Source of the DNA: Oikopleura dioica | Lineage: Eukaryota; Chordata; Appendicularia; Copelata; Oikopleuridae | Direction of reading: 5' to 3' | NCBI GenBank assembly: GCA_907165135.1 | Contig: OU015566.1 | Location: forward strand, 13,934,157-13,998,156 | Length of the DNA: 64,000 nt | Shown: positions 12,001 through 23,212 of the stretch, one piece after another | Layout of the letters: each line of letters opens with the position of its first letter | Numbering within the stretch: position 1 is the first letter of the stretch | Made by a program: the position numbers and the translations under genes | Notes under the pieces: model-generated | Databases searched by the model: none | Seen by the model: only the letters and a program-made list of their open reading frames with translations | Told to the model about the DNA's origin: nothing

Positions 12001-13424
12001 ATGAGTTTATCGCTTATTGAAAGTTTCTCAAGAGAATCTTTTCTTCTTGAAACATGCCCGTAAGAAAATTGAAAAAAAAATTTGACTCAAAACTTTTTTT
12101 TAACAAAGGGACAAGGAGCTACAGTCGAAGTGCAATGATGGTTGCAGAGTTGAATACACTAGATGTCGATTACTCTGTGAAAATGAGTACTGTCAAGCGA
12201 TTTGCGACAGAGAATATGAAAGTGAGTTCTTTCCAAAGAGAAAGGGTCCAAATGATAATTGAGGTTGCTTGGCCGACTGTCCATGTGGCGAAAAATGCCA
12301 AGGAGGATGCGCGAACTGCGACCACCCACTTTGCGAAGATGGAAAAGAGCTGAGTTCTGTGTTGATTATGCATGGCGGAAGTCGTGATTTGCCAGCGCTC
12401 GTCAATTTTGAAAGCTTCAACCAAGATTTAAAAGTACTATTTTTTAACTATTTTTGAATTATCATTCAATCAAGATCTCTTGGCACAACAACGGCCCAGA
12501 TAATCAGGAATTTTTCGCTGCTGAAGGCTGTTCAGTTTTATACAAAGGCACAAATTATTTATTCGGGGGTTGGTTTGAAAATCAAGACGGAGAGAAAACT
12601 TACGGACCTCATGTTCTCGATGTTTGTGAGATTCTAAAAGCCCCAGGCGCTTCTTTTCAATTCGATTGTTTCGATGGATCAGTCGGCTACTTGCCCAGTG
12701 AAGAAGATCAAGAAGATTATATTATGCTTTATGATGGTTTTAATAGCGTTCAAGGGTAATCTCAATAAGGACTAAATTTTCATCATGATTTCTATATTTA
12801 AGTTATGACGGCTCAAATATCCTTGAGATAGATTTCGCACCACCAGTTGACTTTCATCGTGAAATCGGCGGACAAATTCCTCTGTATGAAAATCACCCGA
12901 TTCTGATCGCTGGATACCGGACTGCTTCTGTCGAACGGTACAGTCCCTTCAATGGCTGGGTGAAAGATGACAACATCGCATTTCCGGAAAAGAATCTTTA
13001 TTCCTACTCTGCTGTTTGGGGCGACTTTGGTGTTGTTGTTTTTCCCGGAAATACGTATGTCAACAGTTAATGCATGAAAAATGCATTTTTTTTTTTCAGT
13101 GAAACTGGTGAAATTTGGCGACTAAGCGACGATGAATGGACCAGTATTGGAACTCTTCCATGGTTTGAAAGAAGAGCGGTTTTTTCGCAAAAAAATATTT
13201 TCAGGAAATCAATACTCAGGTTTTCAAGAGCTGTGTTGCTTTCGAATTTTGAGGCGATGGTTTTTGGTGGAAACGAAAATCAAAAGTTCACAAAATTCAC
13301 TTTCAACGACCACTTTTCTTCTATTGAGAGCGAGTATCTGTCAAATTTGCCCTCACTCAACTACTGGGGTGATCCTTTTGCCATTCTTGTACCTGATAAT
13401 TACTGCTTGCTTTCATTCATATAA
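12001..13424 (+). CDS. KP3: Cys-rich/kelch-repeat protein with short head and lost introns
   Basis: Exons: 12001-12059, 12109-12221, 12264-12433, 12475-12755, 12803-13054 and 13100-13424. Introns are 41-49 nt. The start MSLSLIESFSRESFLLETCP parallels KP4. The Cys-rich head is about half the length of that in KP1/KP2. It keeps one CPCGEKCQGGCANC block and lacks the second module. The kelch part reads HNNGPDN, YLFGGW, PILIAG, VVVFPG and MVFGGN. Two introns present in KP2 and KP4 (after SVERY and after SN-E) are absent here and the flanking codons are continuous, so they were lost cleanly. The C-terminus has a short extension (YCLLSFI). Confidence 0.85.
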
Positions 13425-13480
13425 CAGCAAATAAAAAAAAAACAGGTCAACTGGTGAACTTCCTGCATGAGAATTTACTC

Positions 13481-13510
13481 TGAGAAAAATTCATCTGTTG
13501 CTCTTTTCAG
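13481..13510 (+). promoter_or_regulatory. conserved upstream motif of KP4 plus splice acceptor
   Basis: TGAGAAAAATTCATCTGTTG starts 58 bp before the KP4 start codon and is followed by CTCTTTTCAG, a good trans-splice acceptor. It matches the equivalent sites of KP1-KP3. Confidence 0.4.
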
Positions 13511-13538
13511 CGATGAAAATCGAAAGAGAATTTTTAAA

Positions 13539-15089
13539 ATGGATTTATCGTCTCTTCAAAATTTTTCAAGAGAACCCTTCTCAAGTCATCTTCCGAGAAC
13601 ATGCCCGTGAGATAAAAAATGTGTTTATAAGAAGTAAATCTGATTAAAAGGGACGCAGAGTTACAGTCGGAATGCAATGATGCTTGTAGGATCGACTACA
13701 GCAGATGTCGACTTCTCTGCGAAACTGAGTATTGTCTCTCAATCTGCGATCGGGAATACGAAAGTAAGAGGTTCTAGCTTTTAGATGACTCGAAAACGAT
13801 TGTAGATTGCCGAGCCAACTGTCCATGCGGAGAAAACTGCAAGGAAGGATGTTTGAATTGCGAGCACCCTCTTTGCGAAAACGCGAATGAGCTCAGCTCT
13901 GTTTTGATTATTTTCGCTGAGGGTTCGGAGCAGCCTGCGCTTGCCAATTTTCAAAGCTTCACCCAAGATTTAAAAGTAACACTTTTTTTTCATGATCTTT
14001 TATCAAAATATTCCAGATTTCTTTGAACAACAATGGTCCTGATAATGAGGATTTTCACTCTTCTTCTGGATGTTCAGTTTGAGTTCTCGATCATAAAAAA
14101 ATTAAAAAACTGATCTGATGATAGTTCTGAACTCCTATTTTAGTTTTATACAAAGGCCAAAATTACTTGTTCGGGGGTTGGTTGGGCGACGATTATCGCA
14201 ATTATGGACCTCATATTCTTGATGGCTGCGATATTCTGAAAGCTTCAGGAGCGGCGTTTGATTTCAGCTGCTGGTACGGAGCGGTTGGATACTTGCCGAC
14301 TGAGGACGATCCACAGGCGTACATAATGCTTTACCACGGATACGAGAACATCGTTCAAGGGTACTTTTTAATTGAAACAGCGGGGTAGCATGCATTCTTT
14401 TTAAATTCAGCTATGACGGCTCGACAATCCTTGAGACAAACTATCCATCACCAGCGGATGCTCACTATTTCACCGGTGGACATGTTCCTGTTTATGACAA
14501 GAACCCAATCCTCATAGCTGGAGACAGAACTAACTCTGTTGAACGCTACAGGTCGTATGACAGTTACTTTTTTTTAGCGATTTTTATTTTAGCCCGACTA
14601 GTTCTAGCTGGATAAAAGATGAAGGCCTTGAATTTCCTGAATACGAAGCCTACTTTTATACCGCTGTTTGGGGAGACTTCGGAGTGGTCATCTTTCCCGG
14701 CCACACGTAAGTGAAGAACTAGTCCCTTAAAATTATCATCGACAGTGAGAGTACAAAAGTATGGCGACTTAACAACGACGAGTGGACTCACATTGGAGAC
14801 GTTCCATGGGATCCATACATTGAAGGCAAAAGTGTCGCTTATGGCCGATATTCTGCTCGATCCGTGATGCTTTCAAATAATGAGGTTTGATTTGTATCTC
14901 ATGTATCCTCTTTTATAACCAAAAAAGGCGATGGTTCTTGGCGGTAGATTTTACTGGAAATTTACAAAATTTACCTTCAACGAAGATTTCACTTCAATCG
15001 AAGGCGAGGATCTCGACAACTTACCTTCACTCGAATACTGGGACGATCCCTTTGCCATTCTCGTTCCTGACGGCTACTGTATGCTTTGA
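13539..15089 (+). CDS. KP4: Cys-rich/kelch-repeat protein with an extra 66-bp insertion
   Basis: Exons: 13539-13606, 13651-13763, 13806-13975, 14017-14360 (with an insertion at 14077-14142), 14411-14551, 14593-14706, 14746-14884 and 14928-15089. The start MDLSSLQNFSREPF matches its neighbours. The head holds CPCGENCKEGCLNC. Kelch signatures are NNNGPDN, YLFGGW, ILIAGD, GVVIFPG and MVLGG, and the end is ILVPDGYCML. Introns are otherwise 39-50 nt and GT-AG. The 66-bp insertion falls inside the codons for CSVLY, which are uninterrupted in KP2 and KP3. It contains stop codons and is flanked by AGTTT on both sides. Removal of exactly 66 nt restores the frame but no GT-AG boundary does so. An AATAAA follows the stop. 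Confidence 0.78.
14076..14146 (+). other. 66-bp insertion flanked by AGTTT duplicates in a KP4 exon
   Basis: AGTTT at 14076-14080 and again at 14142-14146 bracket sequence absent from the paralogues. The inner sequence is AT-rich with TGA in frame, like a young intron. The exact excision that restores the reading frame would have non-canonical ends, whichever of the six equivalent positions is used. Confidence 0.6.
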
Positions 15090-16442
15090 ATAATAAAAGT
15101 AGCTCAACTTCTTCGTCTTCTCTCTTTTTTTGACCTTTTCTTGTTTGGCGGCTCGGGTGTTTTGAAACAAACTGTTCAAAAAATGCGCAAAACAGAGTTT
15201 TAGAAAAGCTGAAGTGAAAATGTTATCGCCAAACAGAAAAACACCGAGTGTATACAAAAATGGCTATTATTCATCAAGGTCAGGAAATAGGGCGGCTTTG
15301 AGGTGGATCAAGGCTGTTTTTTGTGGACTCTGGAAAAGTTTCAAAACGAATTTTTAAGGGAGTCGATTTTTGTTAAAATTGCTAAGAGAAACCCTTTATT
15401 TATCTCTGTTTACCCCTTATCATTGTTCAAAACGATGGATCTTAATTCTGAATTGAAAAATTAAGGGTATTACTTCTTTAATTCTAAAGCTTGAAAAAAG
15501 TTATTTTCTTTAATCATCAAATATGGGTATCACCCTGAAATCAGCTTGTAAGCTGTAATAAATTGTTTCTATAAAATAAGGGTGTCACTCTGTAAGTCTC
15601 ATAATTCATTCCGAAAAAATGAAATTTCATCTTTCTGACTCAAATCTGAGCAGCTTTTTAATACCTTTCACCTTTCTGAATTTCAGTTGACATCATTTTC
15701 TAAATGTCTGAACCCCTCACCCTTTCACCCTTTGCCCGACCTACCCAGGCATATGCTGGCAGTTGACCACACTAAGAAGTTGTAACTCGCTGATTTGGAT
15801 TTTGTATTTTTGCGCGAACCTCAAAATATGTTCGGCGCAAGTTTTAAAACCGCTTTGACAACTCCTCCAGCCCCAAATTCCAAGATCTCGAGCTGTTTTA
15901 ACATCATCATTTTTTAATTACTTTTCTTGCTTCAAGTTGAAAATTTCCCGAAAAAGAGGGGGCGGCTGATAAGAGAGCGAATCTCCCGCCGAGATATAAT
16001 TTTCTCTCGCTAAAACAATAAAGCCGCCTTATTTTAATGAACACTCGTGTTGCAAATTCTAGCGCGGCGTTTTTCGAAAAACACTTGCCCAACTTGACAA
16101 GAGCTTTTCTTTGCTGTTTTCTTTGTCGATTTGTACGTATGAGCCTCTCTTTCTTCTTATCGCTGGAGGTTCGAGTTATGACTGGGAGGGCCTTAATTAT
16201 TACGGACAGCGCTGTTTTCTTGGCAGGATTTATGAGAAGCGAAGGAAAAAAGAAGGGACGATTTCGGAATTTCGCGGCGAAGCAATTTGCATTTTGAGGA
16301 ATGTTAATCGCCACAGGAGCTGTCCAAATCATCCCTTCCACAACGAGATATAAACATTACCAAATCGAATTTTAGCGCCGCCATCGAATTTTTCTTGGCA
16401 TTTCTTTACTAGCTAAGTATTTTTTATTACTTGTGCAGAGTA
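15090..16442. other. intergenic, KP4 to minus-strand secreted gene
   Basis: No supportable gene. 15120-15185 repeats the block found downstream of KP2. 15460-15590 holds several AAGGGTATYAC / AATTAAGGGT motifs of the kind dispersed through the window. Open frames near 15907-16341 on either strand have no domain character or paralogue. Confidence 0.5.
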
Positions 16443-18425
16443 TTAATTAACAGTATAAATGAGATTTTTGACGAGAAAAGATGTTCCTGCGTCAAAGAAG
16501 AAGGTCACATCCTGATAGGAATATTGGAATGGAGTGCTGGCATAAAAATACAAAGGGCCAGAAGAATATGCACCCGATACGTCGTAAGATCCATCCAACA
16601 CGACCGTCGCATCCATCTTCAATGAATACTGAAGCACATTACTGTCAGCAGTAGGCTTCATAAGAGGTGGGCTAAGAGAACTGTGCAAAAAATCCTGAGT
16701 CGGGGAATGAAAAATCTTTGATAAAAGCCGCCTCAATTAATATACTAGCTCTTTTTAAGCCTATCAAATAAGCTAAGCAGCTTTTCAATAAAGATCTTTT
16801 AAAAGGTGATTTTGGTTTTTTGCACAGGTTTCTGAGCCCAGGATAAGAGTATTTATTATCTGCTGCCGTTCCCCACGGTTACCCATAATCGTCATTTGCC
16901 CAAGTTAGGCAGATGACGACTTGGGCAAATGACGACGACTTTTGTCCGTAGCGCCAGTCAAAACCCGCCTTTTTTGAAATGCAAGCTCTACCCCCTTATT
17001 AGCTCGAAAAAATACTCTTGGCTTGAGTTCCAAAGTAAAGATATTCCAATCTCCCTGATTACAAGGCTTCTCGATAGAGTGTTGACTGTATTCCAAATTT
17101 GGCTGATTAACTGCCAGATGATATTTATAATTTGAAGGGGATCTCCATATTGTCAATACACGGTTTCCGATATTGCCCGAATCAGCTCCATTTGTGACGT
17201 ATAAAATGCTTATATAACTCCCCGAAGGCATTGAATCTTCGCAGAGAACATCAACACTGATTGTGAAGTGCAGTGCAGCAGTTGACGTTCCTATTAGTTG
17301 ACCGAATTGGGGCGCAACCGGAGAAGAATCAATAAACTTCCAGTAAATCTGCTTCCAATTTATAGAGCACTACCAAAATAATTTTAAATGACATCATAAT
17401 AAAGTACCTCAATATCAAAAGATGAGGCGACATCAACGCGATTAGAAACTCTTCTAAATCGAAACTGAGTTGGAGAGATCAATTCTCCTCCTAGTTTCAA
17501 TCCATCGTTTGTTATTCCCAGAGTTGCAAATTTTGTGAGCTAGCTGAGCTGAGCTGAGCTGAGCTGTAGCTCAGCTAGCTCAGCTCAGCTCAGCTCAGCT
17601 CAATAGTTTTTCGAAAAGAGCCAGCTCAGCTCAGCTAGCTCAATTTTAACCTCAGCTCAGCTCAAAAATTTTCAAATATGCCCCAGCTCAGCTCAGCTCA
17701 TCTCAATTTTTTTGAAAAAATTCAGCTCAGCTCAGCTCAGCTCAGCTCAATTTCGACCTCAGCTCAGCTAGCTCAGCTCAGAAAAAATTTTCAAAAATTT
17801 GCAACTCTGGTTATTCCAGAGTTTTCAAGGATCTCTATCGTCAAATCGCCAATCGTCATGTTACACTCATGAAATTCTCGGCCATAAAGACCATCATCAG
17901 ACAAGTAATCGATAGAAACATAAACAAATGAACCAAGCTCATCCCCACCAGTTATATTCATCGGTACTTCAGGAGCATCAATTGGTCCGCCTTTAACTTT
18001 GTCTGTGGACAGCAGGAGGGTATCTTTTTCATCTTTGATTGAAATAGTGGGCTGGCAAAATATCTCTTGAAAAATCCTCGCGATCAGGAACTGGTCTCCA
18101 ACATTTTTTGCTTCAAGAATTCGGGAAGTTTGATTTGAGTTGTTTTCCAGGAAGCATTTTGAGTACTCCAGCTCGCCAGTATTGGAAAGAGCGCACTCTG
18201 ATGCGATTGTCGTATTCTCAGAGTTCTTAGTCAGAAATACTTCATCAAGACTTTCAATTGGACTATCCAAATAAGCGTTGCAAACCAAGTCCTTTTATTT
18301 AAATCATTTTCAATAAAAATTTTTAACTTTACCAGTGTAAGAACCACTCCAGAATCAAAGCATTCCACAGTAAAAAGGTCACAACTCTTGGCTCTTGAAA
18401 TTATAAAAAGTAACAAAAAATACAT
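16443..18425 (-). CDS. secreted protein gene of unknown family, interrupted by a hAT-like element
   Basis: On the minus strand the start MYFLLLFIISRAKSC (18425) is a signal peptide. Exon 1 is 18333-18425. Exon 2 runs from 18291 to 17408 and is split by a 291-bp element. Exon 3 starts at 17369; introns of 41 and 38 nt separate these exons. Removing the element and one copy of its duplication gives a continuous frame across ILENSGI-TNDGLKLGG. Exon 3 contains MPSGSYISILYVTNGADSG and CNQGDWNIF. The last exon (about 16443-16670) reads DATVVLDGSYDVSGAYSSG and ends NLIYTVN. Its junction with exon 3 is unclear because a hairpin repeat and other sequence lie between. The Cys spacing and beta-rich character recall secreted ZP- or lectin-like proteins, but I cannot assign a family. 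With the element in a coding exon, this copy is probably inactive unless the element is spliced out. Confidence 0.6.
16890..16936. repeat. hairpin in the 3' part of the secreted gene
   Basis: GTCATTTGCCCAAGT at 16891 is mirrored by ACTTGGGCAAATGAC at 16919, with a 13-bp loop. Extra partial copies (GACGAC) flank it. It lies between exon 3 and the last exon and probably belongs to an inserted repeat. Confidence 0.6.
17519..17809. mobile_element. hAT-like miniature element with AGCTC tandem repeats
   Basis: The ends are CAGAGTTGCAAATTTT and its reverse complement. GTTATTCC occurs directly outside both ends (17511-17518 and 17810-17817), an exact 8-bp target-site duplication. CAG-beginning termini and 8-bp duplications are typical of hAT elements. 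The interior is almost entirely (AGCTC)n / (GAGCT)n, with some arms in opposite orientation. No transposase is encoded, so it would move in trans. Confidence 0.85.
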
Positions 18426-19097
18426 TTTAACAATGATATTCTTGCGCGATTTCGTCTGTTTCGCTGTTTATGACTGAAACTATGCATAATTATTTGCTCT
18501 CCGGATGTTAGGAGCGCAAGTGAGGAGATGACATAATTACCAAGGATCGGACACAAGTAATAATTAACTTTAGACATTTCAATATCGAAAAACTGACCCC
18601 AAAAAACTGTCTTTTTGAAATTCCCGCTCGAATTGGCCGACATATCCGGCTCTCTCAAGCTGTTTTCTAGCCCAAAAAGAGTACTGATAAGGACGTTTCT
18701 TTATCAAATTAAGGTGGTTGGGAATTGATGTGGCGGTGTTATGGCTCGTTAGAAGTTTCATTATCACTCGTTTTCTCGTTTCTTCGCGTGAAAGTCGAGG
18801 TTAGATACATTACATGTGTGAGGAAAGTTCAAAGCGGCTTTTTTCAATTCATCAAAAATCGAAAAAAAGTGAGCGATGGAAAGAAAAAACTGGGCACGTG
18901 TCATGTTCGAGAATCTGGTTGAGCAGGAACCGACCTGTCGAGCTGACTTGAGCAAGATTCCTCTCAGAAGAGCTCTGCTATTTTTGCTCAAGTACTACCT
19001 ATGCGAAAAACACGCGGGAAAAGCCACATTCTTCTGAAACTCATACTTTTTATTTGCAACTTTTCAAACTAACAATTGTTAATTGACTAAATCTAAA
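18426..19097. other. intergenic
   Basis: No supportable gene. It holds the upstream region of the minus-strand secreted gene and the 3' end region of the small membrane-protein gene. An AATAAA on the minus strand lies near 19050. Confidence 0.5.
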
Positions 19098-19521
19098 TTA
19101 TTCGTTTCCGTGTTTTCCAGGACCATCGTGGTTTTTCATCCAATGATCGTTCAAAAGACCCTTAAATAGTTCTTTTAGGGGCGTTTTTCTTTATAACACA
19201 GTGACACCCTTAATTTTTTCGGGCGAAAAGAAACTTTAACCTTTATTTTTCCCTCAAAAATTGTAAATTTTCAAGAAATATTTGACCAAAAAAATGAAAA
19301 AAAACCCAAAATGCGAAATAAAGGAGTTAACATCCTTAATTTTTTAAGGCTCTAACCTGTAGTCTCCTGGCTCTTTCAGAATCTCTTATATACGTTTCGT
19401 GCCTTATTTTTTCCCACAAAACAGCGGCTGCGCAAATTAAAATGATAAGGAATATAAAAAAAACGTATTTTTTATACAGGGATACTTCGATTTTGTATTC
19501 CTCTTTTTTCATTTTCTTCAT
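19098..19521 (-). CDS. small single-pass membrane protein, two exons, 75 residues
   Basis: Exon 1 (19521-19357) encodes MKKMKKEEYKIEVSLYKKY, then a hydrophobic stretch FFIFLIILICAAAVLW (residues ~20-36), then a basic segment ending SERARRLQ. A GT-AG intron of 196 nt (19161-19356) follows in phase 0. Exon 2 (19160-19098) adds GLLNDHWMKNHDGPGKHGNE and a stop. An AATAAA lies about 50 nt beyond the stop. The small size, single membrane span and charged C-terminus resemble mitochondrial inner-membrane assembly or subunit proteins, but I do not recognise a specific family. Confidence 0.6.
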
Positions 19522-20193
19522 CCTCGAAAAATCGGTTGTAATTGAGAAAAAGAAGAGGAAAGGGTTACGGATAGAATTATAGTTAAATTAATTATTGACG
19601 GCGTTGAGTAATTTCTGACAAGAAATGACCCTAATGGGATTTTTGATACATTTCCTTTGCCATTCATTCAATCTAGATTTAAGGGTGTCCCCTTATTATT
19701 AAGTCGATTACGATCTTGAATACAAACTTGATAAATGCGCAACTTTTACTATTTTGCACCAACAAGCGTGGCTGTCTTCTAAATAGCAATCTTCTTTATT
19801 CGAGAGGAGAAAATCGCGTGCCCCACCCTTAACTCGGACAACAAGCGCAAGAAGCGCAAGAAGGTTAAAAGCTCGAGAATGATCGCTTTAGCGAAAGTGA
19901 ATTTTCTAAAAGAGCCGCAGAAAAGAAATGTCACCTGGGCGAATTTCCTCTCATCCCGAAATGGGAAAATGCAAAATCCAGTTTTGCTAAAAAGTCGAAT
20001 TGAGAGAAATCGACACATCTGTGTGGAATTTAGCTGTAACAAGGGAGGCTTTGGAAACGTGAGGGAGGACCTTAAGGCTCTCTCTTTGTTTTTAGACTAT
20101 TTCTGACTTGAAATCAACTAGATGGCACGAAAATCTAAGGGGATGGAGATCAGTAATCCCGGTTTTCGAACACACTTTTATCTTGAAGTTAAT

Positions 20194-20289
20194 ATAGTGA
20201 TACCCTTATTTTAATTTTCAAAGGAAGGTTTTGAACCTTTATGAAGGTCTTTTATTGGGTTTGATAGGAAAAAATAAGGGAGTCACTAT
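20194..20289. repeat. ~96-bp inverted-repeat element
   Basis: ATAGTGATACCCTTATTTT at the left is mirrored by AAAATAAGGGAGTCACTAT at the right. The ~58-bp interior is AT-rich. The terminal sequence contains the CCCTTA motif that is dispersed in the window, so the scattered motifs may be ends of decayed relatives. Confidence 0.6.
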
Positions 20290-21042
20290 GTAAAATCCGA
20301 GAGAAAAGACCGTTTGAAAATTGGTATATTGATGTACACCCCCGTAAGTTTTTTGCCAAATGATGGAAGGATGACCTTAGAAATGAAAAATTCTTTTTGG
20401 AAACCCTTAATTTTGAAACTGTTTGTTCAAGGAACAATTAACTTGTTTCGCTGAAAAAAATTTGAGAGAACAACATTTAGTGTTGATAAAATTGGTGACC
20501 ACGTTGAGCCGTGTTCCAAATAGAAAATGCCTTATCGGGCGGACGTACATCCGCTATCAACAGATAACATTTTTGGTTTGTGGCTGGTATACCCTTAACC
20601 GCGCCGCGCGAGCCCTATCGACCGAGATGTGGTCGAAAATACAGAAAATAGCCAAGCCATTGTACAAAATCGCTACGTGCTTGGTTATGAACACAAATCT
20701 AGCTAAAAAAAAGGTTGATTTTTTTCGCGAAAAAAATCATAGCGTGATAATTACTGTCCGAAAATTTTTAAGTGCTAATTAGTTTATCTTTTTTTCGTAA
20801 TTTTCGCTTTGGTTTTTCGCAGCTGGCGTGGAGGGACATTAATTAGGGCAGTCAGAACGGCCGCAGAAAATCTTGAAATTGGTGAAAATTCGTGCAGTTT
20901 CGCGTTAAACTTACTCGCCCCAGCGATTTCAAAATACGTTTGGTTCGATTCGGGATTTGGAAATGCATGGGCGAGCAAGCAGAACATTCTAGCGGGCTTA
21001 AAAAAGAATAAATTGAAATTTTAGAACAGAAAATTTAAGAGA

Positions 21043-21095
21043 AAACCGCGCGCGGCTTCAATTCAGTCTTTATTTTTATTCAAAGCCGCGCGCGG
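21043..21095. repeat. paired CCGCGCGCGG palindromes
   Basis: Two copies of the self-complementary CCGCGCGCGG lie about 40 bp apart in opposite context (GGCTTCAATTC and TTCAAAGCC). The pair forms a larger imperfect hairpin, a simpler cousin of the palindromic elements at 26566 and 28572. Confidence 0.5.
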
Positions 21096-23212
21096 ATTGT
21101 ACTTGTTTTGGTATTTATTTAATTAAATGAAGCAGATTCCGCCTATGGTATTATATGCAGCCCGTGCTTTTATAAGATAATTATAATTTACGCCGCTTAT
21201 TCTTGTGTCCAGGTGTCTTGGTTTGGCCCGGAAGAGTTGGTAAAGTGTAAGTGTGTTTTCGGCACTTTTGTAACTCTCGAGTTCAGGCGATGAGAGAACC
21301 GCTGCTTTAGAGCTGCCAAGATCGGAACAGATAGCGAGAAAGCAAGTGGAAACAAAACAAAACAACGCGTGAAAGGAAAACTCCGCCAGCGACTTTCTAA
21401 CACTTCCGTCTTGCTCTTACTTCGTCTTATCACTCTAAAATTGCTTTTGTTAACAAAAATATTCATAAATTACTCCTTAAATTAAAGATACAGCCAGGAC
21501 ACTTCGATCTCGAGTAAATAATCATAATTTTTAAAATGAATCTCGTGCCCCTATTTGAAATAAATCGTTCCAAGACTCATGAATCATATAAACCAAACCA
21601 TTATTATAACAGTTTAAAAAATATGCCTTAGAATCAGATCAAATGAAACTTCATTATTAATATGATTTAAGGTTTTCCCCGCATTAATTCACTCTTTCTT
21701 TTTCTCTTAGTTTTATTAAGCAACAATAAATTTCTATATAATTAAAACAAATTGAAATGGCTTAGAAGTGTAAACAGTTGCTCACGCTGGATACAGACCC
21801 GAAAAACTATTTCTTTATTAATAAAATGAAAACCAATGGACCCGCGATGCTTATGGAGGATACGCAACCGAAGAAACTATTTCATGTTATTAACAAACTT
21901 TCAATTCAATAAACTGACGCGACGAAACACTTTTCCTGTCTCTTTGTCTACCAATTAATGTCTCTAGAATACCCTCTTTCTTATCAGTCTTTCCTGTTTA
22001 TCGCTCAATTTTCTCGACTCCAGTTTCTCCCCCCCAAAGTTCCGGAACCTGTTCAAGTTCCTGTCACAGCTCATTTTTTCCGTGAGCTTTCGCGAAAAAA
22101 ACATCGAGCGTGCCATTTTTAATAGTGTTTTGGCTTGTTTTGGCTGGTACTTACGCTTTTATGTAATCTTGAGTGATCGTTTTAGAGTTTTTTGGTAAAT
22201 CTTGTAGCTTTTTCAGCTGTGTCATGGCGCAAAAAATGCTCTTCTTATCCTTCCCCACGCCCTTAGTTCTATTTCACGAGGTTAATAAAGCCGATCTACC
22301 GAAAATACAAGCTTGAAGCTTCTTTCTAGCGTCATCAATTTCCGAGAAACAGCCACAGTACTGACCCGCTTCTGGGCTAGAATTTCAATTCTAGACGCGA
22401 GCGAAAGTCACGTGTCCCCACTTTTGTCTAATAGACCTTACCTAATGGACCCTAAAACTAGCCCCTTGAAATTTCAAGTGGCAAAATGCGAAATTCGCAA
22501 TTGTCAAAATTGAAAAATAAAATGCAAAATTATGCGGCCGCTAAAATCAGCTGACGAGGCCGAATCAAGTGGCCGCGAAATTAAATTGCAAGAAAAAAAT
22601 CGTAATTTGATTAAACAACAGTTTTATTAAGCCTTTTTTTAAATTAAAGATTTCGACTCGGAATTATGGAACAAAGCCAGCTGCGTTTAAATTTGAGTCG
22701 TCTTTTTTTTCTAGTGCCAAAAATTTGAATTTCAGCGCTTTTTATGAACCACTCTTTAATTTTTCTTCCTTGAGAGCGGCGGTTGTTTTTGAATTTCACC
22801 AAAAAAGCTCTCCGGGGCGGCGGCAAGCCCAATTTTGTGGTTTTCGATTTTGTGGCTTGAAGAAAGTGAAAGTGTTAATTTTCGATAAAAAGTATTTATT
22901 AGAGGCGAGTTTCGTTTTCTTTAGAAGCTATTTGCTCTTTTTGCGAATCTCCTATTTTTGGCCAAATCTGCTCGATAAGCAGCGCTTTTTAAGGGCATCG
23001 TGGTCGAACAGGTTACCACTAGAATCATTTCAAAGATTCCAATCGAAAAGTGAACACTCGAAAAGACACGTTTAGAACTTTTCTTCCGATCTTTTTGAAC
23101 CGCAGAATCGATTTTTATGATTTTCTGTCAATAATAAAACGCAGTGAAAATCATTTCTTTGTAAATATCACTGGTTGCTGGTCTGAGGAAAGAACCGTTT
23201 GGAGCTGCCAGA

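Larger units (their letters stand above)
19522..23212. other. long gene-poor stretch
   Basis: It contains the inverted repeat at 20194-20289 and the GC-rich palindromes at 21043-21095. A possible small minus-strand gene around 21123-21466 has a GTAAGAG donor, a TTGGCAG acceptor and a terminal AATAAA, but has no recognisable product. Several CCCTTAA motifs occur near 19200, 19680 and 20590. Nothing else could be supported. Confidence 0.45.

Noticed and set aside
15907-16353. Overlapping open frames on both strands, one with an IAGGSSYD kelch-like string
   Set aside because: Only one short match, no other repeat blades or paralogous intron pattern nearby; likely chance.
17678-17872. Open frame rich in QLSSAQ
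   Set aside because: It is translation of the AGCTC repeat in the hAT-like element.
21123-21466. Possible two-exon minus-strand peptide gene
   Set aside because: A GTAAGAG donor, TTGGCAG acceptor and AATAAA exist, but alternative frames look equally good and no product is recognisable, so it is mentioned only in the gap description.
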